From NCBI GenBank assembly GCA_028278645.1, contig JANQDZ010000029.1, positions 29,610-93,609 on the forward strand: a DNA stretch of 64,000 bases, read 5' to 3'. This document shows positions 1-9,769 of the stretch, in pieces. The stretch's first letter is position 1. Each line of letters begins with the position of its first letter. The stretch comes from Longimicrobiales bacterium. Lineage in GTDB: Bacteria > Gemmatimonadota > Gemmatimonadetes > Longimicrobiales > Gaopeijiaceae. The translations under genes were made by a program, and so were the position numbers. The notes beneath the pieces were generated by a model. It searched no databases. It was not told the origin of the DNA and saw only the letters and a program-made list of their open reading frames with translations.

Positions 1-191
1 ACCAGGTAGGGGAGGACATCTCGCTTGCCTTCAAACAGGGTTGCGGATCGGCCCTTGAGGGTGCCGGGTTTATTGCGGCCATAGCCTATGCCTGGCGGGG
101 TTACAAAGACGCCTTGAAGGAGGGGTTTGCGGAGAGAAGAGCGTCTCCTCCCGCCCCCTACGCCGATCGAGCCAAAACAAGGAACCATACC

Positions 192-2648
192 GTGGACAAC
201 CTCTTCCTGGATCTTCGCTTTTCTCTGAGGGCGCTCAGGAAACGCCCGGTGTTTTCCGGGATCGCGATCTTCGTCCTCGCCCTGGGGATCGGATCTGCCA
301 CGGCCATTTTCTCGGTGGTGAATGGCGTACTTTTAAAGCCGTTTCCCTACCCGGACGTCGATCGGCTCGTAGTTCTTTGGAACTCCAATCCGGAAAGGGG
401 CCAAGACGAGTATCGGATGGCAGCTAGAGGGTTTTTTGAACTCCAACGATCCACGTCGGCTTTTTCGGGAATGGCCGTGGCTGCGGGAGCCACTGCAAAC
501 CTCACCAGCCCGGATCTTCCACCGTCCCGGGTGAACGGGTCCCTCATTTCGGCCGATTTTTTCCAGGTGCTCGGCGTTCAACCGGTCATGGGCCGAAGCT
601 TCCGGCCAGAGGAAAACCTCGGTGAACACCGGGTGGTCCTTTTAAGTCATTCGTTATGGGCCGATCGGTTCGGGGGGGACCCCGAGATCATAGGGAAGAG
701 GATCGAGATGGACGGGATCCAGGTGGAAGTGGTAGGGGTGATGCCGCGGGTATCCCTCCCAATGGGAGGCTCTTCCCTGAGCCTTCCCGGGCCGGACGTC
801 CATCTGTTTTGGCGGCCCCTCGATTACGACCAGGCGTGGATCTCTCAGTTCGCGGCACATGTCATGGCCGTTGTTGCCCGCCTGGAACCGGAGGCCGGGA
901 TCTTCCAGGCACGCCAACAGGCCGCATCGGTTGCTTTGTCCCTCGTAAGCGGTGACCAGGCCCCGGAGGGAGAGGAAATCCTGGTTCGTCCGCTTAAAGA
1001 GCAGATCGTCGGGGATATCAGGAGAAACCTACTTGTCCTCTTCGCGGCGGTGGGCCTCCTTCTGGTCCTGGCCTGCGGAAACGTCGCCAACCTCCTCCTC
1101 ACGCGAGCCAAGGATCGGGAACGGGAACTCGCGGTGAGAGCGGCCCTGGGTGCGGGGCGGCCCCGGTTGGTGACACAAAACCTCATGGAAACCCTTATTC
1201 TTGGCTCTTTTGGGGGGCTGCTGGGTTTGGCCTTGGCACGATGGGGCTCCTCATACTTGGTGGGGAACCTTCCCGAGAACCTCCCTCGGCAAAGCGAGAT
1301 CGGAGTGGACGGGTCGGTCCTTCTCTTCACCGTCGGGATCTCTATCGGTGCGTCCCTCTTGGCCATGCTGGTGCCCACGGTCCGAATTGTGGGCAGGGAG
1401 GCAGTAGGTGGTCTGAAAGAGAGCGGGAGAGGAGCCACCTCGGGAATCGGCAAGAACAGAACCAACCGAGCGATCGTTGTCGGACAGGTCGCTTTGGCAA
1501 CCGTTCTCTTGTTCGCAGCTGGGTTGCTTTTCCGAAGTCTCCAAACCCTCTCCCGTGTAGACCCGGGCTTTCGATCTGAGGGCGTGACCATCGCCCAACT
1601 CATGCTACCCGAGATGAAGTACGGGGAGGTGGGTCAGGTTATGTCTTTTTATGATCAGCTTCGTGAACGGGTCGAGGCGCTACCCGGAGTGTCCGACGTG
1701 GCGTTTGCCATGGATCACCCGCTGCAAACCACCTGGTGGAACGGGATCCGTCTGTTGGACCGGGCTCCTCCCGATCCCGAAGAGAGTCCCATAGCCATAT
1801 TCCGACCCGTAAGCGATCGGTACTTCGAGACCGTGGGGATACCGGTTTCGGAAGGAAGGAGCTTTGATTCCGGGGATCGGTTTTCAGATCATCCCGTGAT
1901 GTTGGTAAACCAGGCTCTCGTCCAGCGATATTTCAACGGTGAGAGTCCTTTGGGTGAAAGGATCGGGTTTACCGTAGGACGGAATATCTGGGGGGAGGAA
2001 GCGCCCACGACCTTCGAAATCGTCGGCGTTATCGAGAATGTCCGGTTCAACGGGCTCAGGATGCCGTCCGAGCCGGCCTTTCACATCCCCATGCACCAGT
2101 TCCCGTACGGAGCTGTGAAGCTTCTGGTCAGGGGCTCAGGTACCATCGGTGATATCCCTGGCCTCATCCAAGACCAGGTGTGGGCTGTGGATCCGGATCT
2201 CCCGGTGACAAACATCAGGACCTTAGATCAGGTCCTCGCGGAGGTCATGGCACAGGATCGATTCAACGTGCTACTCCTTCAGTACTTTGCTCTGGTGGCT
2301 CTGACCCTGGCCGCTGCGGGGATCTATGGGATTCTCAACTATGTGGTCTCTCAGAGAAAACCCGAAATCGGCGTTCGGGTGGCTTTGGGAGCTCAGACCT
2401 CGTCCGTTCTCGGGTCCGTTGTGGTGGACGCTCTTCGGCTGGGCGGGCTGGGGCTCGGAATCGGACTGGTCGCAGGTTTGGGCGTCTCGCGGTTCCTAGA
2501 AGTACTTCTGTTCGAGGTCCCGCCCCACGACCTGTTGGTCATCTCCGGCGTATGCTCGGTCCTGGGGCTGGTGACGTTGGGCTCGGGCGTGGTCCCCGCC
2601 CTGCGAGCGGCCCGGACGGATCCCATGGACGCCCTTCGGCCGGAGTGA
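192..2648 (+). CDS. ADOP-type ABC transporter permease (MacB/FtsX family)
   Basis: An inner-membrane permease with the duplicated MacB_PCD + FtsX layout seen in ADOP permeases. It opens with the usual DLRFSLRALRKRP stretch and a first membrane helix (about residues 20-45), followed by a periplasmic MacB-like domain, three helices near the middle with the FtsX signature (LACGNVANLLLTRA, then REREL.VRAALGAGR), a second periplasmic domain, and three C-terminal helices with the repeated VRVALGA motif. The GTG at 192 is preceded by AAGGA and fits the family N-terminus. The reading frame is also open without a stop back to the left edge of the window, so a longer N-terminus cannot be excluded. No ATPase gene is adjacent. 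Family function is peptide or lipid extrusion or mechanotransmission; the substrate is unknown. Confidence 0.88.
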   Translation: MDNLFLDLRFSLRALRKRPVFSGIAIFVLALGIGSATAIFSVVNGVLLKPFPYPDVDRLVVLWNSNPERGQDEYRMAARGFFELQRSTSAFSGMAVAAGATANLTSPDLPPSRVNGSLISADFFQVLGVQPVMGRSFRPEENLGEHRVVLLSHSLWADRFGGDPEIIGKRIEMDGIQVEVVGVMPRVSLPMGGSSLSLPGPDVHLFWRPLDYDQAWISQFAAHVMAVVARLEPEAGIFQARQQAASVALSLVSGDQAPEGEEILVRPLKEQIVGDIRRNLLVLFAAVGLLLVLACGNVANLLLTRAKDRERELAVRAALGAGRPRLVTQNLMETLILGSFGGLLGLALARWGSSYLVGNLPENLPRQSEIGVDGSVLLFTVGISIGASLLAMLVPTVRIVGREAVGGLKESGRGATSGIGKNRTNRAIVVGQVALATVLLFAAGLLFRSLQTLSRVDPGFRSEGVTIAQLMLPEMKYGEVGQVMSFYDQLRERVEALPGVSDVAFAMDHPLQTTWWNGIRLLDRAPPDPEESPIAIFRPVSDRYFETVGIPVSEGRSFDSGDRFSDHPVMLVNQALVQRYFNGESPLGERIGFTVGRNIWGEEAPTTFEIVGVIENVRFNGLRMPSEPAFHIPMHQFPYGAVKLLVRGSGTIGDIPGLIQDQVWAVDPDLPVTNIRTLDQVLAEVMAQDRFNVLLLQYFALVALTLAAAGIYGILNYVVSQRKPEIGVRVALGAQTSSVLGSVVVDALRLGGLGLGIGLVAGLGVSRFLEVLLFEVPPHDLLVISGVCSVLGLVTLGSGVVPALRAARTDPMDALRPE

Positions 2649-2751
2649 TGGCCCACCAAACCCTGGCCGAGGTCTGGTAGCGAGCTTTCCCTCAGCCTCC
2701 CTCCCAGGTAGGATGGTCCGGTCACTGATTCCAAGAGAGGCCGAGAAACCA

Positions 2752-2944
2752 ATGAAAGCCAAGCGCACCTTCTTGAAGGTCGGCACCTGATCAGAAACTC
2801 ATCGACGGGTTTTTACGGGCCTCGGATTTCCGCTTCGAGTGTTCCGAGATCGTCGGTAGGACGTTCGATGGTGTCGAGGACCATGCCGCACACCTCCGGG
2901 CAGGCGGATGTGCTGAGCTGATCGAGGTTTTGGCGGGAGGGTGA
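2752..2944 (+). pseudogene. possible short frameshifted gene remnant
   Basis: In the 342-bp gap between two convergent genes, an ATG at 2752 starts MKAKRTFLKVGT and then hits a stop. The neighbouring frame continues with a protein-like stretch (LIDGFLRASDFRFEC, then a segment ending in a TGA at 2942) that would join after one frameshift. No family is recognised. The only support is amino-acid composition and the plausible join, so this could equally be chance. Confidence 0.25.
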
Positions 2945-2990
2945 ACGCGGGCGGGAGGGTGACAGCAGCCTTAACTGATCCCCCATGCTC

Positions 2991-5615
2991 TTACCGGTAC
3001 TCCTCCAGCAAGGCCTGAAAAACCGGATCGTCACGGATCGGGTCCAGGAGGGGATCGACCCGCAGTGTGTTCACGCTGACCGATGATTGATTCGAGAGGA
3101 CGGTCCGCAGGTGGCTGACGGCTTGATCGGCCAGCCCTGCTTGAGCTAGGATCCTGGCCGCGGATGCATAGGTCCTGTAGGTGGAGAGGGCGTCCCCGGC
3201 TTCCCGCCTCAATTCCACGGCCTGGGACGCGGTTCTTTCGGCGTCGGCCGTCCTTCCAAGGCCCGCGTAGGCAAAACCTAAAGCGATGAGGATCCGTTCA
3301 TCGTTCGGATTGGCCGGGACCAAAGGTTCCAAATCCACTCTGGCTGAGTCGAAGGCGGCAAGGGCTTCCGGATCGGCCCCCCGGAGGCCATGGGCCCAAC
3401 CTGAGCAAACCTCCCTGGGCAGGTAGGTCACCTGGGTCTCAAACACCGTTTCCGGGTGGGCTTCAAGGAAGTCGAGCAGTCCTTCGGCGTCACGCTCCCA
3501 CATTGCCAGATTCACCCTCGCGAGATCGATTTCTGGCAGGTGGAGGTCGGGTGGGAGGGTGGAAACGACGGCCCGGAGAGTGTCGAGTTGGCCCCTCCAA
3601 TGGATATAGACCTGTCCCTTTTGGATGGCGGCGTCGAAGAGGTCGGGAGCCAGGGTCGAAGCCCGATCATAGGCTTCCACAGCTTCCTCGTACCGTCGGG
3701 TGAACCCGAAGCTATGACCGCCCAGATCATAAAAAAGTGTGGGGTTTCGCGGGTTCAGCTCGGTGGCTAGCTCGAAGGCCGTATGGACCTCCGGCCAGTT
3801 CCCCAAACGCCGATGGGTGTACCCGATCCTTGCAATGATCTCTGCATCGTTGGGCAGCCCCTCTAATGCTCTCTCGTACGCCGCCAGTGCCTCGCTGAAC
3901 CGTCCTCTGACGTAGTGCATCCAAGCCAGCGCTTCGTGGGCTTGGGGAAGGTCCGGCTGGAGCCGAAGGGCCTCCTCCGCCTGATCCCTCTGGGCTTCCC
4001 ACCTTTCCTCGGACGGGTCAAACCGCTCCCAAAACATCCTCCCGTAAACCCGGGAGAGGGCAGCACGGGCGTGGGCGTAGGTCGGATCGAGCTCAATCGC
4101 GCGCTCATAGAGCTCCGCGGCCGCTCCCAGGTCGGACTGGCGGTACCCCGGACGGGTGTCATAGCCCCGGCCCTGGAGGAAAAAGTCGTATGCTTCCAGG
4201 TTCTCCGTTCCGATGCGACCGAGTTCTTCCCTTTCCTCGGGGGTCACATTCGCTCGGAGCGTATCGGCGATGGCCTGGGCGATCTCGCCCTGGATAGATA
4301 GGAGGTTCTCCACGGAGAGGGGCCGGTCGTAGGAGGCCGCCCATGCGTTTTCGTCGGTGCGAGTATCGATGAGGTTCACGCTGAGCCGCACCGTATCCCC
4401 GGCTCTCAACAACCCACCTTCCAGGATGTACGTGACCCCCAAGTCCTGGGCTATCTCGCCAGAGGTCTTTGGGGAATCTCTGAACTGCATCACCGACTGC
4501 CTGGAGATGACCTTCAGACCGCTGATCTTGGTCATCCGGGTCAGGATTTCGTCGTGTATACCGTCGGCGAAGTAGGCGTCGACCTGTTCCCCGCTTCGGT
4601 TCACCCACGGTAGGGCAGCAACCGACGGGCGATCGTCGGCCGAGGGAGCGTCCACCCCTCCCCCGGACCGGGCGTCCGGGGAGACTCGGTCCCCCCCTGG
4701 GAGCAGGGTGAGAGCCCCACCTCCCATCGCCAGGAGTACGGCGATGATGAGGACCTCTGCCGGCTGGATCCTCTGCCGGCCCGTCGCTCCATGGAACCAA
4801 GCCACGACAAGGACTACAAAGAAACCCACGAAGGCCAGGAGCCCCAGGGCCTGGTTGACCAACGGGGGCCAGAAGAGCCGGTCGCCGGCAAAGCCAGCTA
4901 TCTGAAGTATTACCCAGGCACTGGCAAGGTAGATGAGGGCCCAGGGGAGAAGCGCTCTTTCCTTCGCCTGCCGGAGGAAAGCCTCTCCCGGCCCGACGGG
5001 CGGCTTGGGGACCGGAGTGCCGTCGTCTGAAAGGATGACCAGGGGCTCGAAGGCTTCCGGGCCTTCGCTCTCCGTCTTTGTGCGGACCTCTTCAATGCTC
5101 GGGATGGAAACCCCGTCATTCGAGATTGCGAAGACACTGAGCTTGTAGGAGACGTTCTTCAGGGTCACCGCCCCGATGGAGACAGCGGAGATCGAGGTGT
5201 GGTTCTTGATCTCATCAAAAACCTTCCCAGACACCATCACCCCGCCGGGGGAAGCCAGGGCCTCGATCCTGGAGGCCACGTTGACCCCGTCTCCGTAGAC
5301 ACCGTCTTCGTCGTGAGCAATGTCTCCCGTGTGGACGCCGATACGGAGGGGGATCAGCGGCTCCTTACCGACTTCCCGCTGGATCTCGACGGCACATTCA
5401 ACCGCCTTCACGGCGCTTGGGAAGATGCTGAGGGTCCCATCCCCATAGTACTGGAGGACCTCACCTCCGAACCGCTCCACGGCGGAAGAGAGGATCATCC
5501 GATGGCGATCTCGCTGGGTCCTGGCTTCGCCCTCGTCTTCCTGCATGAGCGCGGTGTAGCCCACCATGTCGGCAAACATGATGGCCGCGAGGCGTCGGGT
5601 CCGTCCTTCAGCCAT
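2991..5615 (-). CDS. class III adenylate/guanylate cyclase with FlgO-like and TPR domains
   Basis: An 874-residue signalling protein. Residues 8-165 form a class III nucleotide cyclase domain with metal-binding Asp16 and Asp59, and the GDGVNVASRIE segment carrying the transition-state Asn112 and Arg116. The lysine that normally reads adenine in the GG.vvK.iGD motif is Gln55 here, so substrate choice is uncertain. Three membrane helices follow (about 224-242, 255-275, 288-305). Next comes a FlgO/TolB-like domain from about residue 330 (SVAALPWVNRSGEQVDAYFADG) and a long run of TPRs to the C-terminus. The order cyclase-membrane-FlgO-TPR is a recurrent signalling architecture; a kinase at 25974-28208 carries the same FlgO-TPR module. 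The gene stands alone and is convergent with the permease to its left. Confidence 0.9.
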   Translation of the reverse strand: MAEGRTRRLAAIMFADMVGYTALMQEDEGEARTQRDRHRMILSSAVERFGGEVLQYYGDGTLSIFPSAVKAVECAVEIQREVGKEPLIPLRIGVHTGDIAHDEDGVYGDGVNVASRIEALASPGGVMVSGKVFDEIKNHTSISAVSIGAVTLKNVSYKLSVFAISNDGVSIPSIEEVRTKTESEGPEAFEPLVILSDDGTPVPKPPVGPGEAFLRQAKERALLPWALIYLASAWVILQIAGFAGDRLFWPPLVNQALGLLAFVGFFVVLVVAWFHGATGRQRIQPAEVLIIAVLLAMGGGALTLLPGGDRVSPDARSGGGVDAPSADDRPSVAALPWVNRSGEQVDAYFADGIHDEILTRMTKISGLKVISRQSVMQFRDSPKTSGEIAQDLGVTYILEGGLLRAGDTVRLSVNLIDTRTDENAWAASYDRPLSVENLLSIQGEIAQAIADTLRANVTPEEREELGRIGTENLEAYDFFLQGRGYDTRPGYRQSDLGAAAELYERAIELDPTYAHARAALSRVYGRMFWERFDPSEERWEAQRDQAEEALRLQPDLPQAHEALAWMHYVRGRFSEALAAYERALEGLPNDAEIIARIGYTHRRLGNWPEVHTAFELATELNPRNPTLFYDLGGHSFGFTRRYEEAVEAYDRASTLAPDLFDAAIQKGQVYIHWRGQLDTLRAVVSTLPPDLHLPEIDLARVNLAMWERDAEGLLDFLEAHPETVFETQVTYLPREVCSGWAHGLRGADPEALAAFDSARVDLEPLVPANPNDERILIALGFAYAGLGRTADAERTASQAVELRREAGDALSTYRTYASAARILAQAGLADQAVSHLRTVLSNQSSVSVNTLRVDPLLDPIRDDPVFQALLEEYR

Positions 5616-5797
5616 GGAGGTAGTTGCTCATTTCGGCCGTGAGTGAAGATCGAATGGAAGGTGCCGGCCGGTTTCCTCGGGGCTCGTTTACCTCGTTTAC
5701 TCCGGTCGGTCACCAGCAGGCAAGATGATGACCCCCGAGGCGGAAGATCAAGCATTCTGTGAAGGGAACGGCGCCCTCGAGTAGGGTGGGGGAGTCC

Positions 5798-7072
5798 TCA
5801 ACCGCCGTCTCTGACCAACCTCACGAAATTCTCGATCCGGATCGCGTCTCCCTGGGGTCCGTGGCCGGTGGGCCATTGGGCCGCATCGCCGGTTTTTGGA
5901 TCACTCCGCTGGGCCCCGGCTCCATGCACATCGATCCACTGGCCGTTCATGTACCCCATGGCGCGTCCGAAGCAGATGTAAGCTGCGTATCCGCCCGGAG
6001 TCGCGGAGTTGTTAGCGTGGGTGGTGCTGGTCCAGAACGCCGGAAAGTCTACCTGGCCAGCCTCATTCACCATCTCCGTGATCCCGAATAAAGGATCGAG
6101 GGCCGCCGATCCCGTCGCGTCCGGCGACCGGGCATAGTCCACCAGGCCCTGGAGCTCTTTGGCGTTGGGCAGGCGCCAGTCCTGGTGCCCGAGGAACCCT
6201 TGGGCGTTTTTCTCCTGGACCCAGGCCAGGGCATCGCCCCAGGTCATCCCGGTGCCGCTGTCATCGCGACTCCACATGAGTCCGCTTCCCTGGTCTGTGA
6301 CCGTGCCGTCCCCGTGGTCCACCAGTTCGTTCTCTCCATACCCCGCTTCCCCCCGCACGAATAGGACATAGTAACTCTTCCCATTCGGGTCCATGGGGGT
6401 GGCACCTGCCGGATACCCTTTGATTCGGCCGTCGGCGAAGTTCACGCCGAACATGGTGGTGTTCCCGCCCATGGTGGTGGAGGTGTAAAGGGTAGAGGTG
6501 GCGAATTGGGCGTCGATGAGGCGCTCACCAACAGAGGTGTCTCCGTACCCGAAGCCGAAGACGTCGTCATTCAGGAAAGGCCTGAGGTCCCCGGAAGCCA
6601 GCTCCATCGGCCCGCTGATGTCCTCCCCCCGAAAGTCCATCAATGAATAGAGCTCTTTGATGGTGGGGACCCGCCAATCGGTATATCCCCCAACCGAAAG
6701 GGTGGCGGCGTACCCCATGGCTTGGCTGTAGGTGAGCTTGTCGGAAGCGTTGATGGCCCCGTTGCCGTCCAGATCCGTGGTTTGGGTCCACATCAGGTTG
6801 GTGTTCAGATCCGTTACGGTGCCGTCTCCGTTTCGGGAGTAAGCTGGGAAGGCCCCGTCGTGTTGGGCGTCTTGGCCAAAAAAGGGAGCTCCGGAGGTGG
6901 GGCAGGGGATCTCGACGAGCGCGTTGAAACACCTCTCCTGGCCCGTGTCCACGACCGTCTTCTCGACCTCTGGTGCGGTCAGCTCCGAAACGGGGACGTC
7001 CGTGGGATCAGTACAGGCCCACACCGCCACCATCGCCGCCATCACCACCCGGTACCCCGTCGCCCAGCTCAT
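5798..7072 (-). CDS. DUF1566 (Lcl C-terminal-like) lipoprotein, two repeats
   Basis: A 424-residue secreted protein. The N-terminus is a lipoprotein signal with a lipobox ending at Cys20 (VAVWAC). Two DUF1566/Lcl_C-like units follow. Each begins with GDGTVTD and a GLMW or NLMW motif and includes the WR(V/L)P...KEL signature (WRVPTIKELYSLMDF and WRLPNAKELQGLVDY). A calcium-loop-like DLDGNGAINASD lies inside the first unit. Such domains occur in surface proteins of the C-type-lectin-like fold; ligand and role are unknown. The flanking genes on the same strand are 180-120 bp away, so it is probably a single-gene unit. Confidence 0.8.
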   Translation of the reverse strand: MSWATGYRVVMAAMVAVWACTDPTDVPVSELTAPEVEKTVVDTGQERCFNALVEIPCPTSGAPFFGQDAQHDGAFPAYSRNGDGTVTDLNTNLMWTQTTDLDGNGAINASDKLTYSQAMGYAATLSVGGYTDWRVPTIKELYSLMDFRGEDISGPMELASGDLRPFLNDDVFGFGYGDTSVGERLIDAQFATSTLYTSTTMGGNTTMFGVNFADGRIKGYPAGATPMDPNGKSYYVLFVRGEAGYGENELVDHGDGTVTDQGSGLMWSRDDSGTGMTWGDALAWVQEKNAQGFLGHQDWRLPNAKELQGLVDYARSPDATGSAALDPLFGITEMVNEAGQVDFPAFWTSTTHANNSATPGGYAAYICFGRAMGYMNGQWIDVHGAGAQRSDPKTGDAAQWPTGHGPQGDAIRIENFVRLVRDGG

Positions 7073-7188
7073 TCCTACCTCCTTTGACCACGGACCCTCG
7101 CTTCGACCTGCTACCAGGCCCTCAACCGGTTAGAGGGGAATCGGGCTGGAAACGTTAAGCCGGGTCGTGGAGAAGGCCTACCGATGAC

Positions 7189-9540
7189 TCAGGAGAGCAC
7201 CACACCTTCCATGGCTTTCTCCAACTCCCTGGCCGTGGTCAGGAACTCGTCCAGTCTCATCTCTCTGAAGAAAAGGAGGCCATGGGTCGATCTTACCTGC
7301 GGCCGGGTACTCTCATAAAAGGTGTTCTTCCCGACCAGCAGTTGGATCTGTTTCAACTGTTCCACCCAGATCCGCCGGGTCAGGTCACTGAATTTTCCAT
7401 CGTGTTGATAGCTCGGGAAAGAAGCATCCACCTGGCTCAGGTAGCTATTGGTGAAGGCGCTGTCCATCACGCTCATGGCGTTCAGCGATACGGGACAAAT
7501 CACGTTTGCCTCAGCGGGGTGGAACCGATACCACACGTTCCTGTACCCCCAGATCCGGAGGTCCGAAAGGTCTTCCTCCTCACTCCAGGTCCGAAGGGCT
7601 TGGGCGATCACCTGCAAGACCTTGTAGTGGGTGTCGGGGCCACTGCCTTCCGGATCAAATGCGAGGCTGACCACCGTGGGTTTGATCTCCCGGAGCTTCT
7701 CGAGGACAGGCTCCACATCCCTTTCCAGTTTGGGTTGGTCGGAGAAAACCTCCCCGGTATAAAACCCTAGTCTCAGGTGGTGCACCTTGTCGGTCTCCAC
7801 ACCGAGATGAGCCCAGACCAATTCCTCTTCATATTCCCTGATCATGCCCTTGAGCTTTTGGACATCCGGGCTGTTTATCTCTCCGTCATAGCTCCCATCC
7901 AGGATCATCAGCAGATGGTCGATCTTCCCTCGGAGCTGCGCGATGCTCTCTAGCCCGTACAAGCCCACCATGTCTCGAACGACGCGGTGCGCCAGCCCCC
8001 GTCGGAGTTCATAGTCCTCGCCGGAAGCAACCTTGAGCAGGTAGTGGTGGACGTCCTTGGCACGCTTGTACTTGTACCCCGACTCGAAGAAGTCTGAATA
8101 GGCCGTCATCTGCATCTGGCCATTGTCCAGAAAAAGCCTCGCGTCCTCCAAAGCTCTGATCACGAACCCGTTGGTGACGGCGGTGAAACCCGAGGTCAGC
8201 ACCGAGAAGTAGTTTGTGTTGGTTTCGTGCCGGACCAGCCTCTGAATGAGCGGATTGATCCCCAGCATGATGTCATCGTGGTGCGGACCAGTGTGGTAGA
8301 ACACCTCGTTTTTCCTGGTCACCATGCCACGCTCGAACTTTTGCTTCGTGGACCTGATAACCCCTGGGACCGTGTCCTCGCTCAGGTCGGGGATCAGCCG
8401 ACAATGCCGATCCGCCTTCAGATCCTCTAAAGTGAGATGATGGCCGTACTTACCGAGCTTGGAACAGAGATCGATCACAGCTCTATCGGTCTTGGCCTGA
8501 GACCACTCGCCTCGATCGTAGAAGGCATCTACTGAAGCCTCGAGGGCGCTGGCCGCCCCGGTAGTGAGGAAGAACCGGGCCCGTTCCAGGTTCCCCAGGA
8601 CACTTGCGGGACGGAGGACGGAGGCTTTGGCCTCCAGCGCCTCTTTCACCACCCCGGCTTTGGCTTCCCCGGCTGCGAAGATCAGCGCCACAGCATCTGG
8701 GTTATGAGTGATGGTATCGAGGCCGATTGTGATGACCAGCCGGTTCCGAGAAACCTCGATCCCTCCCAGATCCCCTGCGGAAACCGCCTGGGTTTCGAAG
8801 TTGACTTCGGTCAGTCTCGTGGTGGAATAGCGGTCCGACCCCCTGACATTAAAAGCGATATGGCCGTCAGGCCCAATCCCGCCGAGGAAGAACCCGATCC
8901 CCCCTTTGTCTCGGATCCTCTGCTCGTATTCCGAACACCAGTTGTCGATGGAGAAAATCGAGCCTTGCTGGATTTTCTCGAACTGGCTTTTCGGCTCCCT
9001 ATACCTCAAGGAGAGGTCCACCTGGAAGTCCGGGAACACTTCGGAATAGCGGCGACCTCCGGCCAGGGGGATCTCATCACAGTTGATCAGAAGGGCGTTG
9101 TCGAGGTCGAGCCCGAAGCCGCTGACGTAGTACTTCTCCACATAGTTATGGAAGCTGTTGTGCTGCCTCGAACTGATGGGGTAGAACTCGTCGATTTGTA
9201 CGAAATGGAGGTCCTTCAACGAAGGCCTCTTCAGGTCCTGCAGGCCATATTTGGTCCTGAGATTGACGACGTTCTCGCTCTCCCAATTTTCGAGGATGTG
9301 CTGGGTCCATTTGATGAAGTATTCCGGTGTTTTTCCGGTGGGCAGGCTGATTACCCCGTCCGGATTTTGGCTTACCCATTCCAGGAATCGTAGAGACGTG
9401 AGCAACCCCAGGAGAGGGAAGTTCTCCGCGACGATGTAGGGGATATTTGTGTTCACTTCCGGGGAACCGGAAAGCTCGTAAAAGACCGACTCGACCCTCG
9501 ATTCAAAGCGCATCTGCGTTGGCTCTTTTCTCTCCCGCAT
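7189..9540 (-). CDS. NagB-like isomerase/deaminase fused to a PIG-L (LmbE) deacetylase domain
   Basis: A 783-residue two-domain enzyme. Residues about 35-340 resemble glucosamine-6-phosphate deaminase: a phosphate-binding LPTGKTP (66-72), QIDEFY with the catalytic Asp/Glu pair (117-118), and GGIGPDGHIAFN with the active-site His227. Residues about 410-770 resemble PIG-L/LmbE zinc deacetylases, with the metal-binding motif as PHHDD (419-423) where PHPDD is usual. Together they suggest sequential N-deacetylation and deamination of an amino sugar, as inferred for NagB-PIG-L fusions known in Bacteroidetes and relatives. No other sugar genes lie in the same operon; a sulfatase is divergent at 9770. 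An alternative start is the ATG ten codons in (9513). Confidence 0.85.
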   Translation of the reverse strand: MRERKEPTQMRFESRVESVFYELSGSPEVNTNIPYIVAENFPLLGLLTSLRFLEWVSQNPDGVISLPTGKTPEYFIKWTQHILENWESENVVNLRTKYGLQDLKRPSLKDLHFVQIDEFYPISSRQHNSFHNYVEKYYVSGFGLDLDNALLINCDEIPLAGGRRYSEVFPDFQVDLSLRYREPKSQFEKIQQGSIFSIDNWCSEYEQRIRDKGGIGFFLGGIGPDGHIAFNVRGSDRYSTTRLTEVNFETQAVSAGDLGGIEVSRNRLVITIGLDTITHNPDAVALIFAAGEAKAGVVKEALEAKASVLRPASVLGNLERARFFLTTGAASALEASVDAFYDRGEWSQAKTDRAVIDLCSKLGKYGHHLTLEDLKADRHCRLIPDLSEDTVPGVIRSTKQKFERGMVTRKNEVFYHTGPHHDDIMLGINPLIQRLVRHETNTNYFSVLTSGFTAVTNGFVIRALEDARLFLDNGQMQMTAYSDFFESGYKYKRAKDVHHYLLKVASGEDYELRRGLAHRVVRDMVGLYGLESIAQLRGKIDHLLMILDGSYDGEINSPDVQKLKGMIREYEEELVWAHLGVETDKVHHLRLGFYTGEVFSDQPKLERDVEPVLEKLREIKPTVVSLAFDPEGSGPDTHYKVLQVIAQALRTWSEEEDLSDLRIWGYRNVWYRFHPAEANVICPVSLNAMSVMDSAFTNSYLSQVDASFPSYQHDGKFSDLTRRIWVEQLKQIQLLVGKNTFYESTRPQVRSTHGLLFFREMRLDEFLTTARELEKAMEGVVLS

Positions 9541-9769
9541 AGCTCAGGGGGGGACGTGGGCATTGTATTCAACCTGCCACCCCGATTCAATCTCGATTCG
9601 AGGTTCGACCTGGGGAAGGGTTCGCCCCCATCGCTCGCGGTTCAGGCATGCTGGCGCATGGGGATCCCGGCCGGTAACCTCTCCAGCGCACCTCACCAGC
9701 TCCATCGAGGAGGCGACCTCGATCCGGGGGAGATGACGACCCGGGGCCAAAGCCTTTGAGGATGATCCG

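Noticed and set aside
9541..9769. Extra small genes in the divergent NagB-sulfatase spacer
   Set aside because: Short frames exist on both strands but overlap each other and lack protein-like composition.
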